From: Eurosta solidaginis
Lineage: Eukaryota; Arthropoda; Insecta; Diptera; Tephritidae
Assembly (NCBI RefSeq): GCF_040869045.1
Contig: NC_090319.1
Coordinates: 346,064,302-346,128,301 of the forward strand
Length of the DNA stretch: 64,000 bases
Direction: 5' to 3'
This document shows, in pieces, positions 45,923 to 57,879 of the stretch. The notes under the pieces were generated by a model. That model searched no databases. It saw only the letters and a program-made list of their open reading frames with translations, and had not been told where the DNA came from. How positions within the stretch are numbered: the first letter of the stretch is position 1; the number at the start of each line of letters is the position of its first letter. Both the position numbers and the translations under genes were made by a program.

Positions 45923-46627
45923 CAGAATTTTTATCCGAAGCTACATTCTCTTTCGAACTAATACTCACGTCCGAAAGTGTGGGCGATGGTGTACTATAAA
46001 TGAACTGCCCATTGCTATCGCGTTTTCGTGTCGTCGTTTCTAATGAATTGAGTCTACTTTTTCCATATTGTCTGCAGCAATAATCTTCTGTTGTGTACGC
46101 GGGAATACAATCTATTGTTAGAGTGGCGCATGTTTTTGCTGTTACATTATTATCTGATACGTCTTTTCTATGCTGGTTTTCAAGAGTATCAAGCCCGTCA
46201 CAAAACTCATTCAAACAATCAAAACGCAAATTATTAACTACTCGTCGGCAACCATCCATTGCGTAATTAAGCAAACGTAAACGTTCTGTAAATTGTGAAC
46301 TCTCTACTTCGAAAAAGAGCAATTGATTTCTTTCCATTGCCAGCTTACTGCCTATATGGGCAGGCATTGATGGGTCTTCCTTCTTTTCATGTGTATGCTT
46401 TTTCGGTGATGTTATTTGTGTTGTACTTTCTGCGGGAGTGTTTGAATTGAGTGAATAGGCCGTTTTCGTAGGACCCAAGTCAATAAAATTTATGTTGGGA
46501 TTTTCCAACATATCACTTAAAATAAATACTTTATTTCGTTGACTTTGTATAGATAGTTCTTGCACACTTCCAGTATCACACGTTTTGTCAACCGTATTTG
46601 AAACTTCAGCGTCCTTCTCTTTATAAC
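45923..46627 (-). CDS. BOD1L1: BOD1L1-like gene, coding exon 5
   Basis: The acceptor TTTTTGTTACATAG is at 46628 and the donor TCTG/GTGAGTAAC at 45922. It encodes YKEKDAEVSNTVDKTCD, FILSDMLENPNINFIDLGPT, QLLFFEVESSQFTERLRLLN and RQYGKSRLNSLETTTRKRD, ending in FIYSTPSPTLSDVSISSKEN and VASDKNS. If the donor were not used, the frame would stop two codons later (Gly-Glu-stop at 45915). The consensus donor across that point and a matching exon downstream argue for splicing. The middle looks structured (likely helical), unlike the charged exon 4. Confidence 0.88.
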
Positions 46628-46691
46628 CTATGTAACAAAAATATAACATTTATTATGACAACGCTGTTCTTTTTTGAATGCATAAACTTAC

Positions 46692-47885
46692 TATTCTCCA
46701 GCACACTGTTGTTAGCTTTTCCGTTTGAACTTTTTGAACTAGGTGATATATTTTTAATATCTTTCTGTTGGCTTTGCTTATCTAAACTGGATCCGTTGGA
46801 GCTTATGTTTACAAATAGGGACGCATTTCTTCCACTTGCACCATTAGCACCACCACCACCGCCACCTTTATCTTCATCATTTGAATCACTTGATCGCCGC
46901 TTGACTTCTTTCATCTTTTCAATATTATGATCATCAACAGCGATTTGTGGTTTTGGTCCTTCTGGTTTTATATCAGCTTTTTTCGTACTGCTATTATTAC
47001 TTGATGCGCTTCGGTGTGACTTCTTTTCAGAATGGCGCTTGTTATGCTTATCTTGTTTAGACTCATGATGGCTTTCAGAACGACTAGATGAACTGGAATA
47101 TGATGCCAACGAAGTTGCATGTTTAGATGTACCACTCTTTTCGTATTTACTGGAGCTGGTATCATGAACTGTGTTGAGCAAACTTGAGTATTTAGAATTA
47201 CTGCTTCGGTCATTGCTACCGTGCCTGCTACGAGAGTGTTTATGCTCTTTACGAGAACGTTCTTTATCTTTACTTCTGTCCTTTTCTTTTCCTTCACTTT
47301 CCTTATGGCGGTGTCTATCCTTACTATTTTTATGCTTACTTTTATCACGACTTTTCTCTTTTTCTCCATCCCTATCTTTGCTCTTATATTTATCTTTGCT
47401 TTTAGAACTCTTTTTACTTCTTTCTTTATCTTTATGCTTCTCTTTTGACTCGTGTGAATGTCGCTTATCCTTAGAATGTTTTTTGTGTCGCGAAGAGGAT
47501 GAAGATGATCCACGGTTTTCTGCAGCGCTGGTTTCTTTTCTACTTGGTGTATGTATCGGTGTTGAAAATACTGAATCAATTGCGTTCGCAGTATGATTCT
47601 TTATTCCATTCTTAGAATGTTCCAAATAAATCTGATTGCTTGCATCTTCCAGTGAAGAACCGAAACTACTGTCGTGTGGCGTTGGAGTGGGCGGTGTTGT
47701 TGGAGTCAATTTTGTTTGTACAGATTCCAAGCCCTGTACGGATGTTAGACTGCTAAAGTTATGTGGATGCTCTTTGTTTTCTAAATTGTTTGTTAATGTA
47801 ATATTCTCATTTGGAGAGTTGCCATTCTCAATCATTGAATTAGATTCTCTCTCTTGAGCCAGTAAACCCGACTTACGGTTAGTAC
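46692..47885 (-). CDS. BOD1L1: BOD1L1-like gene, coding exon 4 (Lys/Ser/Arg-rich)
   Basis: The acceptor is ATATATATGTAG and the donor AATA/GTAAGT. It is 1194 bases, in phase with exons 3 and 5. It begins TNRKSGLLAQERESNSMIEN. Its core, about residues 90 to 200 of the exon, is an extremely charged low-complexity run (KDKYKSKDRDGEKEKSRDK, SKHKNSKDRHRHKESEGK and similar), followed by Ser/His-rich and Gly-rich parts (DEDKGGGGGGANG). Such disordered basic regions are common in nuclear chromatin and RNA-associated proteins. Long antisense and shifted frames over this exon are shadows of the biased composition. Confidence 0.93.
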
Positions 47886-48479
47886 CTACATATATATAGA
47901 AATTGAATAAATGAAAAATATATATTTGTATTTGCTATCCAATCCTAGCCTATCGTAAATGACCAACGTTTTTCAAGCCCGGATAATTCTTCAAATATGG
48001 ACAGTTGACACCTTACGTTAATGAGAATGCTGATGAATTCATGGAAACCCTTTGGTTGATTCTAGCCATTTCATTCCGTTACCAAGACTTTTTCGAAGGC
48101 GGTGCGGCAAACTCCTAGCTTACCAAAACACAGATTCACAAGCTAATTTTGAGGTCATTATTATCTTATAGCGCATCCACAAGACTCATCACCTCTTGTT
48201 AACATATATTCGGATATCAGATAACTAATCAGATGCCGGGCTGGCACATCGTCAGAACTTCCTATACTTTTGCATTTTTTCCACTAATTACATGCCCTCT
48301 CAAACTAATACATGTTTTGGCGTAACTCTGCCTATTCAACTTGGCCTGCATTGATATTTTTAAGATAAAAGAAGGAAATGAGTAATGCCCTAATTGTTCT
48401 AACTTTTATAACCGACTATTCCAGCAAACCTAAAAACCACTACGTAAACTGACGCAACAAAAATAATATATAAATGTAC

Positions 48480-48572
48480 CTTCGAATTTGATTTCATCTT
48501 GTTTTATGTCAAAATGCCTTTCTGGCTTATGCGTTTTTCCAACTGTGATGTTATTCGACTTACGGTCAGTAC
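48480..48572 (-). CDS. BOD1L1: BOD1L1-like gene, coding exon 3 (duplicated mini-exon)
   Basis: A 93-base exon (a multiple of three, phase-neutral) between the acceptor CTTTGTAG and the donor GAAG/GTACAT. It encodes TDRKSNNITVGKTHKPERH, then FDIKQDEIKFEG. Its end repeats the end of exon 2 (FDIKKDEIKFEG), and its start repeats the start of exon 4 (TNRKS), so it seems to have arisen by a small tandem duplication. Being in phase, it could be skipped without changing the frame. Confidence 0.85.
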
Positions 48573-48637
48573 CTACAAAGAAAAATAATTACCGCATTTA
48601 AAAAACACAAAGAAATTAATGTATGAAATGTAACTAC

Positions 48638-49515
48638 CTTCAAATTTGATCTCATCTTTTTTAATGTCAAAATGTAGCTCCGACGAATTTGATTTTGCAC
48701 CTAAATCACTAGTATTTTCATTGAACTTAGGCATTTGAGCTTCTTCAGAAATATTGGCTGAAGCCAATTCCATTGCTGTTTCAGTTGGATCTGAAATTGT
48801 CTCGGGCGCAATCTGAGGACTCGAATCGTCCATGAAACTATGAGAGGCATTTGCCGTAACATCGGATATGCGACTGTCACTAGAAACCTGGGAAAGTTGA
48901 GAATCTTGTGATAACATAGCATCGGCTTCCAAAGATGAACGCAGAGATTTTGCTATTAAATGACCAGATGTATTTGCCGATAAGGAATTTTCATGCTTTT
49001 CCATTTTCGAAAATTCTCTCTTTTCCGTTTTCTCAGCAGACAATGATTCTTTCTTAGGTGTGGATACAGTTGGCTTGTCAAAATCTTCCTCATTTTTAAT
49101 TAATATTTCAGTTTTTTGTACAGCATTATTTGCCTCTTCTTTTTTAACCAAAAGTTCGAAAGGAGGCGATTCATCATCATCGTCATTTTTGTCATCATTA
49201 TCAATATCCATATCTTGTACGGATTGATCATCTTCACGACATTCTGATTTCACTGTCGCCTTATCGGAATCTGGGCTTATTTGTTCAAGACCTGTTGGTA
49301 AAAGACTACTGGTGTCTACTTGTAAAGGTTGTCCGGTCAAAGGTAGCGGGGGTAGCGGGTGCATAATTGGTGGTGGGGGCTCGTGCTTTGGTGGTGGTGG
49401 TAGTCCTAGGTATTTGTAAGTGATTTCTTCAATACGCGGTTGAAAAACTGAGCTAATTTTTGGGTTCACCACTTGATCCACAATCCTTTCCACACCAACA
49501 TCGAGAAAGCCAGCC
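48638..49515 (-). CDS. BOD1L1: BOD1L1-like gene, coding exon 2
   Basis: The acceptor is GTTTTCAG at 49516 and the donor GAAG/GTAGTT at 48637. It completes the Shg1/BOD1 domain (AGFLDVGVERIVDQVVNPKI, then SSVFQPRIEEITYKYLGL), followed by a Pro-rich linker (PPPPKHEPPPPIMHPLPPLP). Then comes a long acidic, Ser-rich region (MDIDNDDKNDDDDESPPFE). BOD1 proteins are known for binding PP2A-B56 and for chromosome biorientation. BOD1L1 is known for replication-fork protection, and Shg1 is a subunit of the SET1/COMPASS histone methylase. Which role applies here is inference. Confidence 0.94.
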
Positions 49516-49571
49516 CTGAAAACGAAAACACATTTGTTATAAAACACATGTTACTTGTAATCTAAACTTAC

Positions 49572-49807
49572 TCTGTAATATGCCTACGCAACCTTTCACG
49601 CAATTGATTTTTATTCATATCCGCTGACCATTGTTGCTCAGACAGAAATTTTTTTACTGTATTCTCCACGCGTTGTCGCAAATTTTGATAAGCAGGCTTT
49701 GTGTCCACATCTGCAATTGAATCTTTGCGGAATTCGTCGAAAACTCCCTGTGACTTCACTTCATGCAGGATTTGGTCTTCAAATTGTGGATCCAGATGTG
49801 AATTCAT
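49572..49807 (-). CDS. BOD1L1: BOD1L1-like gene, first coding exon (Shg1/BOD1 domain; gene overview)
   Basis: The gene is six exons (49807..49572, 49515..48638, 48572..48480, 47885..46692, 46627..45923, 39051..38915) giving 1080 residues. This exon starts MNSHLDPQFEDQILHEVKSQ and has FDEFRKDSIADVDTKPAYQN and MNKNQLRERLRRHITE, the signature of the Shg1/BOD1 family. The ATG at 49807 is the first Met after an in-frame TAG upstream. The donor is ACAGA/GTAAG. The identification is strong for the family. The exact name BOD1L1 (fly CG5514) is chosen for the long charged tail, since BOD1 itself is short. The product is likely nuclear. The orientation is convergent with mfrn, whose 3' end is about 17 kb away. 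Confidence 0.94.
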
Positions 49808-50964
49808 TGGAGGATTTTGTAGCTTGGTCTTTTTTTTTGGAAAATGTTGATAGCTACGACCATAGTGTACCTATACCAAGTGTGTTCACTAAGCGATAAA
49901 CGTCAAAACTACAAACAGCCTCGCTCACCTGATGGAAATCTCAGGTCTAGAGTCGCATTTTTAGTCTCAACGACAACATTTTTGACTACCAATCGTATGG
50001 ACTTTTTCAATTTTTCAATCATTCGGAGCATTCGGTAATGGTATCCATTTTGAATTCGCTGTCATTCCGAATCCAGCGAGTGGCTGTCAGAATGCTTGAC
50101 AAATAAGTCAACACACTTGTACTTGTACACTATGGCTACGACTTCCTGGCGTTTATGTGAAAATATCTTGTTTTCTTCGCTTGTTGAAAGAAAAAAACAT
50201 TTGACAGCTAGGGATGGTATGAGATCGATTATACATACTATCGACCACCCAATAGGGCACATCTACCTACTCCTGTTAAATTTTATGTTACATTTTTTGA
50301 CGTTAAACCAGCAACCAGATTCTGAACCTCGGTAAAGTTAAAACTTCATCACTTAAAAACGCATATAAGGCATTTGGCGGATTTCGCGATTCTAGTGAAA
50401 TAAAATCTCCTCAAATCTTTGAGCTGCCAAGTTTCATGTGGCCGTTGCAACTCTGTTATGCACAGGAAAAAAAAATTGTGCACAAGGGTATTTTGCACGG
50501 CTTTCTTTTTGATCCCGCCCCCCTAATGGATCGGCCAGGATAATCCGTGATCTACTGGGTGTCGACCTTATTTAAGAAATCTAATTCATTTTGCGATTTT
50601 CTTTCTATTTCTATTGTAATAAATCTTATTTATGATGCGATTGGTTTGAAATTTTAGGATACTTTTTGGTCGTTAGAGGAAGAGTTGAAGTGAGGGAAAA
50701 CGGGAGAAAAAAGGTAGGCGAAGTGGCGAGTAAAACCAGTTTTTATCATTATAATACCCAACGGATTAATACACTCCAAAGCCCGCCCAACCGACGCGCG
50801 GTTGCTTTGTTGTTGATAGGCGGAGGTTTGTTAAGCGTTGAGATCTAAAACTGCTCAGCTACAGGATAAAAATCATCAGCTGAGTATTATAAATAACAGT
50901 TAGAAATTATGCATATACTACATTGTTAAGTGAACTTTTTAGTCCGTAAAATTTGTATTTTATT
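49808..50964. other. 5' flank of the BOD1L1-like gene
   Basis: It should hold the 5' untranslated region and promoter. I see no TATA box or other site that I could defend. Short open frames on both strands have no recognised domain. Confidence 0.4.
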
Positions 50965-53285
50965 TTTTTTGTTACGAGTTAAGATAGGATAAGACAGTTT
51001 TCTTTATGGTAAAAAGTGAATCCGTTATATCAAATGAACAAGAATGAGTGTTGAAATCATGACACAAACACCGAAAAGGTTCATTTAATTCGAAATTAGT
51101 TCTACACTGCCTCAAAAGAAGAGGTTTGTAATGCCTTGACACTCGTGATGGGATGTTAAAGTTTACTTCGTTTAAGAGAATTGGGCTAGAAATCAATCCA
51201 TTCAGTAGTTTAGCCATAAATATTACGCCTAGTATTTCTCTACGACTTGCAAGAGTTGGAAGATTGATAAGCTTCAACCGACTAGTATAAGGGGGAAGAT
51301 TATACGCAGAGTCCCACTGAAAATTTCTTAAAGAGAAAAGTAGAAATTGCTTTTGTACTGATTCAAGTCTATCTGCATGAACTCGATATTTAGGATTCCA
51401 GACTATTGATCCGTATTCTAATATTGGTCTAAATAAAGTGGTGAAAAGTGCTTTAGTTATATAAGGGTCACCAAATTCCTTGGACCACCGTTTCACGAAT
51501 GAAAGAACACCTCTAGCCTTATTGACAGTACCATTAATATGAAGGTTGAAACAAAGTTTAGTATCTATCGTGACTCCCAAGCCCATGAAATAGTTTACTG
51601 ATGAAAGACCAAAAATTATTAATTACATAAGAGGCTGCTGACATTTATTGAGGTTAAGCGGCATTGAATTCATGTTGCACCAGGTAACTAGGCAGTTTAA
51701 ATCCTCTTGAAGCAAGGGAAGTTCTTCGGTAGACGCATAAGACCTAAAAATTTTTACATCATCGGCATACATTAGGATTTTGGAATATTTTATTGTGGTA
51801 CAAATATCATTAATAAATAGCAAGAACAGAAATGGACCTAGATGATTGCCCTGTGGGACGCCAGAGGGTACATCAATGACATCAGAAAGAGTATAAATAA
51901 CATCGGTGTGAAGATTTTCTCTAAATCCATTAGAAACATGAGTTGTGAATTCAAGTAGATTAGTAATGGTAGATTTGCCTTTACAGAATCCATGTTGCTG
52001 TTCTACAATCACTGTAGAAATGGAAAAAGTTAGCTGGTTGGTAACTATAGCTTCAAACAACTTTGGGATAGCCGACAACTTTGCAATTCCTCGGTAGTTT
52101 TCTACAAACGACCTACTGCCAGTTTTGTGGAGGGGTATGAGAAAAGATACCTTCCAAGCAGAAGGAAAAATTCCATGTTTTAGGGACAGGTTGAATAAAT
52201 TAGTTAGGGGCTGATAAATGTATTCAGCGCATTTTTAAGAAAGCAAGTGGGAATCGGACCGTACTTTTGAGATTCCTTCAAAGATGTCAAATACGAAAAA
52301 GCTTCATGAGGAGATATTGCTGGAATATTAACTGTGTTAAGTGAGTTAAGTTGAAATGGATATTCATTTGAAAAAGAGTTAAGTTCAGCTGAATAGATGG
52401 ACTTGAAAAATTGTGCAAAGAAATTAGCAATATCTTGGTCGTCGCCAGACAAATCTTCCTGGTACTTTAAAGCAGACGGAAACCCTTAAACCATTCGTTT
52501 AGAGTTCACGAAACCATAGAAGGCTTTCGGATTGCAAGTTAAATTCCTTTTCATCTTGCAGATGTATGTATTATAGCACTTTTTGTTTAATTCAAAATAT
52601 TTATGACGCAGAATAGAGTACTGCAAGTAATCGGACTGAGAGCCCGACCTTTTGAATAACTTGAAGAAGCGCGATTTTCTGTTTTTTAAGGACCTCAGCT
52701 CTTTAGTGAACCATATTTGGACTGGTTCGGTAGACACACGTTTTCGCTTAGGTACGTGTTTTTCCAAAATACCGTAAATGATGCTATAAAAGCCATAAAC
52801 ATTTTGGTCAATATCTCCACCGTATTTGGGCCAAGCCACTGTAGATAAGGTTTGATTAAGTTTGCTCAAATTAGCCTTCGCAAAGTCAAATCTGAAACAA
52901 GAGTCGAATTTATATACAGCGCTACTCAGAGAATTTGTTTCCAATTCGTATGCTATTTCCAGAGAAGGATGGTAAGGGTCTTCAGGTACAGTTAGAGGTT
53001 CACCTCGGCTAAGAGTACATTTTGATGTATCGTCAACAAATATCAAAAGAAGGGTCCTCCCGAACATATTAGGAACTATATTTATCTGTTTAAGGCAAAG
53101 TTCAGTCATTTTGGATAAAAATTCGTTGTTGGACAGCTTTGAAGAAATGGGTACAATATCATCGTCAGATATGGTCCATAATATATGTGGGAGATTAAAG
53201 TCCCCCACGACAATCATCGAATCAATGGGCTTCAACATTGAATTAACAATTTTCAGCAGGGAGATATGATCCATGTACATACTAT
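50965..53285 (-). mobile_element. Jockey/CR1-like non-LTR retrotransposon, 5' truncated
   Basis: The - strand reads, from 53280: the end of an endonuclease domain (MIVVGDFNLPHILWTISDDD), a linker with VQIWFTKELRSLKNRKSRFF, then 52452..52204 (SGDDQDIANFFAQFFKSIYS), RT blocks from 52078 (AIPKLFEAIVTNQL, QQHGFCKGKSTITNLLEF, VPSGVPQGNHLGPFLFLLFI, LMYADDVKIFR near 51765), and a C-terminal block to 50972 (RPILEYGSIVWNPKYRVHAD, NFELNEPFRCLCHDFN). Stops and gaps separate the parts. The RT palm segment normally holding the D-x-SKAFD box is missing between TDVIYT and LSDVIDV. Inactive. The clade is a guess. Confidence 0.85.
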
Positions 53286-54084
53286 GATTGGGTTCTTATT
53301 ATTGAACGTGGAAATATTTTACATGCTTAAACTTGTCGAAATGTATAAAAAGCAGCGTTGTGAGTTCGCATTATTGATGCGAGGGCGGAAAGAAAAAAAT
53401 TTGCTTGTTTCAAAAAATAGTTCCCCTTAAGGGCTGGATCCGTAATATTTTTGCGAGGAACTTCTTTTTACATTTGAAGCCTTCAAGCGCTCTTTAAACA
53501 AATGTCTCTGAATACTGCAAACATTCCTGCTTAGATGTGTGTGTGCCTTAGTAACACAAAACTGATCATTTATGAATTGCTAAGCTCTAAATTTTGAGCA
53601 ATTTAATTAATAATAGCCGTGTTTTTTTTACACGTATATACATCTACGTTTACGCGTAAAAATAACGCTTATCTTCACTTAGATACAAACCACTGGTGGC
53701 CATAGTGTATAAAATATAGCTGCATCGGTTGCGTGAATAGTGGACACACACCACTTGTAGAGCTGATACGTAGATTTAGTGTAGAGGTGAAACATAGACA
53801 CATGTTTCAGTTGCATCTGAGTATAATGCGTAATGAAATTTAGGAGTACTAATTTTCTGCGCAGCAATTTCAGGAGAGTAGATAAAGTTTAACGATTAGC
53901 AGTCGATATAAAGTTTAAGCGTATTTGTATATACATGTAAAAAAAAAATACAGCTAATATAGCCGCTTATTTTTGCAAGCTAGTGGAAAGAAAACGCTAG
54001 GTAGATTAGTGAATTGCAACAAAAGGTACAACAAAAAGTAAACCAACACAACTAGGATAAAGCTGCAGACATTAAACGGGAGTC
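53286..54084. other. Intergenic, with a MITE-like repeat at 53605..53960
   Basis: 53605..53960 has facing ends (GTGTTTTTTTTACACGTATA against TGTATATACATGTAAAAAAA) and internal words shared with 43505..43725. No gene is recognised. Confidence 0.55.
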
Positions 54085-54300
54085 ATTGGTGCCGTATGTC
54101 GTATCGCTGTAGTCGAATCCCTAACGTAATTAGCTGTTTATCGTTACGACGGTAAACCAAATACCAATTGGTTGGCTACGATATGGTTACGACCTTAGCG
54201 GCACCAATAATCGATTGCATTGATTCCCATAAGGTTGGTCGAATCAGCTGTTATAAGGTTACCGATACGGTTACCGATAAAGCACCAATGTCTGCAGCTT
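54085..54300. repeat. Palindrome-like repeat of the ACCATTAATCGAT family
   Basis: The words ACCAATTGGTTGGCTACGAT, GGCACCAATAATCGATTGCA and TCAGCTGTTATAAGGTTACC occur again, some inverted, at 58990..59110. The edges AGCTGCAGACATT and AATGTCTGCAGCTT are inverted repeats. Confidence 0.72.
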
Positions 54301-55012
54301 AAGCTGTTTGGGATGAAATTGCTAAGGCAACAGTCAACTAAAAAAGAGCACTATTGTGAACGAACGAATGAAATGTACATACAAATGTGCAGATAATAAC
54401 AAAGTAACTTCGGCAGGGTGACGCACATACTAACAAACACACGAATTCTATGTATTTTGTTTTTGTTTAGTGTCAAAACCGTACTGCGCCAGAAGTAGAA
54501 ATGTCAGAGCAGCTAAAAAAAGTACCAATGATCTGATTTACTTCCGCCACATGTATGATTATGCCATGATGAAACTGTTTACCTAGATGAAGCGGTTTTT
54601 TCAAGCACGTTTGCAAAAAAAGCAGCTTATGTTATTTCTAAATGAAAGGATTCTTTCCCCTTATCACATATATTACCCGTATTTTGAATTTCATAAATCT
54701 AAGTCGTGTGCGCTTAAAAACTGAAAGAACACAACCGGCCAAATATGATTTTTCTGGTTTTGCCAACAGACCTTATTTTATAGCTTTTTCTGCTCCGCTA
54801 GTGGCACCTAGGCCTCCTAGCGAACAGATAACATAAATAAATGTTACCTAGGTTTTTGCTATTCATAATCACAACTTAACAAAGTCGGCTTTAATTTTAA
54901 GGGTTTACTTGCTTTAGCAAATTAGAATATTTCAGACTTCAACCGATAACGAGAGTCCTGTTGCAGAGAAGGTACACGTATAGCATTAAGTCAGCAGAGC
55001 GAATAATGAGTA
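54301..55012. other. Intergenic, no gene recognised
   Basis: There is no supported feature. A 64-codon frame at 54642 has no recognisable domain. Confidence 0.4.
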
Positions 55013-55544
55013 AAGGCCGCGGTACAATGTCATTTTTCATATAGATGCGCTAACACAAGCTTATGCATTCCAATAACATCGCCACAATCAACCAAGATGT
55101 TGCGTTTGTAAATATGAAGGAACTTCAGGCTTCGCAATTGAAGTTATTACGCCTTGCCCATTCACATACAAAATTTCGCCAAGCACTGTTGTAAACATTC
55201 TTCCTATACAACAAAAATACTTGCTACCATATTTTGTGTAGTATTCGATTGTTATATTGCAGTTTTTAATTGTGAAAAATGTTAGAAAATTTATCAACCA
55301 GTGGGAAAAAAAATTTTACTTGCAAAGTATGCCAACACCCTTAGCCAAAGCAAATGTCAAATTCTTCTTCTTATGATTTGCTTGGAACAAAATTGGGGAG
55401 TTGGCTACTTTTCAACATCAGATGGCGCCAGTGTCGCTCATTCTACAATTCTCCATAAAAATGCGTGCAATCTACTCATAATGCATAAGCATGTGGTAAA
55501 CTCATGTATATGATAAACTGCTTATGTGTCGGAGCTATAACAGT
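55013..55544 (+). repeat. Direct duplication, copy 1
   Basis: About 530 bp repeated at 55757..56284 with scattered differences: AAGGCCGCGGTACAATG, CACAATCAACCAAGATGTTG, TCTTATGATTTGCTTGGAAC and TCAGATGGCGCCAGTGTCGC in the same order. Both contain a 70-codon + strand frame (55301..55513) whose product (KYANTLSQSKCQILLLMICL) is partly conserved in the second copy. Function unknown. Confidence 0.85.
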
Positions 55545-55756
55545 ATATAAGGAATAATTTGATTTTCAAACTTTGATTTTTGTATTGAGGTCACAATTTA
55601 AGATCTAAGTATTTTATATATATAACTAAATTTCTTTTCTTTTCGTACCCAACTCCTAATCAGTAAGTACATAATTAGATTTCCCATATAAATTTTTCCT
55701 TTCGATAATCGGTAATTATGAAAACATTTTAGAGATACCAATTTTCTCAGATCTTA

Positions 55757-56284
55757 AAGGCCGCGGTACAATGACATTTTTCATATAGATGCGTTTAACA
55801 CAAGCTTATGCATTCCCATAACATCGCCACAATCAACCAAGATGTTGCGTTTGTAAATATGAAGGAACTTCAGACTTGGCAATTGATGTTTGTTGCGCCT
55901 TGCCCATTCACATACAAAATTTCGCGAGCACTGTTATAAACATTCTCCCTATACAACAAAATTACTTGCTAACATATTTTATGTCGTATTTGATTGTTAT
56001 ATTGCAGTTTTTAATTGCGAAAAATATTAGAAATTTTACCAACCAGTGGAAAAAATAATTACATTTGCAAAGTGTGCCAACACCCTTAACCAAAGCAAAT
56101 GTCAAATTCTTCTTCTTATGATTTGCTTGGAACAAAATTTGGGAGTTGGCTACTTTTCAATATCAGATGGCGCCAGTGTCGCTCATTCTACCATTCTCCA
56201 TAAACATGCGTGCAATCTACTCATAATGCATAAGAATGTGTTAAACTCATCTATATGAAAAACAGCTTATGTGTCGCAGCTATA
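55757..56284 (+). repeat. Direct duplication, copy 2
   Basis: Second copy of 55013..55544, offset about 742 bp, same orientation. The matching frame (56046..56258) is also 70 codons and reads KCANTLNQSKCQILLLMICL, so length and frame are preserved in both. This may be chance over young duplicates. The intervening 210 bp are not duplicated in the window. Confidence 0.85.
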
Positions 56285-57879
56285 AGTCATCTCTATATTG
56301 TTGTCTCTAAATGGAAGCAGGTAAACCCTACAAAAATCGTTGGATTACGTGTTCCATTTTCTTCATGTTGGAGTACTCTAAAAATACTCCTTTGCAATGC
56401 GTTTGCGGACCACCATCAGCCGATCATTGCTCATTTTTTAACGACCGTGATCACAACACGATGACGATCGAACAGAGTTGCCAAAAGTAAAATATTGCAT
56501 ACAAATAACTGATAATAAAATTTTACTTTGGCAACTCTAATAAAATGCAACAGCGCACTGGTTTTAGGTATACATACTATAGTATAGAGAAATATTAATT
56601 TCTTTATTCACGCAAATGCTAAATAACATAAGAATATTCGTAGTAAAAAATACAAAAGTTGTATTGCCCCTCTTCATCTACCTTCATTTTAAATTAAATT
56701 CACTCCGATAATTCTTTCCGACACAATTTCTCTTTAGTACTTTGGCATATGATCCTCTGTGGGTGCTCCATGTAGTACAACACTGAAAGTACTTTGGAAA
56801 GTACTCTCACGTATGTACTCTATAGAATACTCACAAACAAAGCGAGAGTGGGATCACCTACTCCTCTCCTAGCACATCGCAATGTTAATTGGAGCACATT
56901 TTTTGTATGAATACAGATTAGTTTTGGAATACTCATATACTCCCAAAGGAGTATTCCTTACATTATTTATGGAGTACTCGCGTTTTTTGAAGGGAAGCTG
57001 CAGGCATTGGTGCGTTATCGGTAACCGTATCGGTAACCTTATAACCACAAACAACACACAGAAGGTTGCGCATTTACGAGTTCAAAATTGCTTCGTTCTG
57101 CGCAACTACGTCACCCTTGACTGCTTTAGCGAATGAAAGAAAGAGAGAAAAAAACAAGAGCAAAAGAAAAATGACGTAAAAATTGCCCATAAAAAAGCAG
57201 CTGATCTTTTGTTTACATGCGCAGTCCGCACTCTTTTTTTTTTTTTCTTCTTTAGGAATTGAATGTTCCAATTCCAATAAATGGCAAGAGGACTTTTAAA
57301 TTGCCTCTTATATCGCCAGGTTAACAAACGTATAAGGGTAATATACTTGCAACATTTAGACGTGCATAAGCAGCTAACATATGTCGCAAAGTAAAAACCC
57401 GTAGCACAAATTTTCTCCTTGTAATTGCTAAATATATGGCTTGTTGCCATGTGCTTTTTCAAAATTTGCAATTCATCATGAATTATATTTTTACGTATGT
57501 AAATTTATTTATTTTTTTTTTTCATTTTCCAATCTCCAACATCACTTTATGGTTGTATGATTGGAATCCAGTAATTTGTATAATCCAGTGAGTTTTAATA
57601 TAATATGTACAGATGCTCTAGTCCATTTAATTGTGGTAATTATTTTTCGTTTATTTCATTTTTGTGAATGTCATATCATCCAAAGATAGTTGTTTGATGG
57701 TCTTTATATTTCTTTTAACATTTTTTTGTCTATATTTCAGCATAAATTAGTAACTATAAAACCCTGTCTAACTTTGTCTCCATTTTTAATAGTAGTAAGT
57801 TTTTTAATCAGATTTTTAGCATAAATTTTTATTTTTTTTTATTTTTTTAAGTCCCGTTCTTTGTTCCGTTGATCTCAAA
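56285..57879. other. Intergenic, no gene recognised
   Basis: Around 56760..56975 a cluster of words AGTACTTTGGAAAGTACT, GGAGTATTCC and GAATACTC forms local inverted repeats. No coding feature could be supported. Confidence 0.4.

Noticed and set aside
46598..47857. + strand and shifted - strand frames up to 203 codons
   Set aside because: Shadows of the Lys/Ser/Arg-rich exon 4; the peptides are Leu/Ser-rich or Ile/Lys-rich low complexity.
57106..57471. 121-codon - strand frame
   Set aside because: It includes a poly-Lys run from a poly(T) tract and shows no domain.
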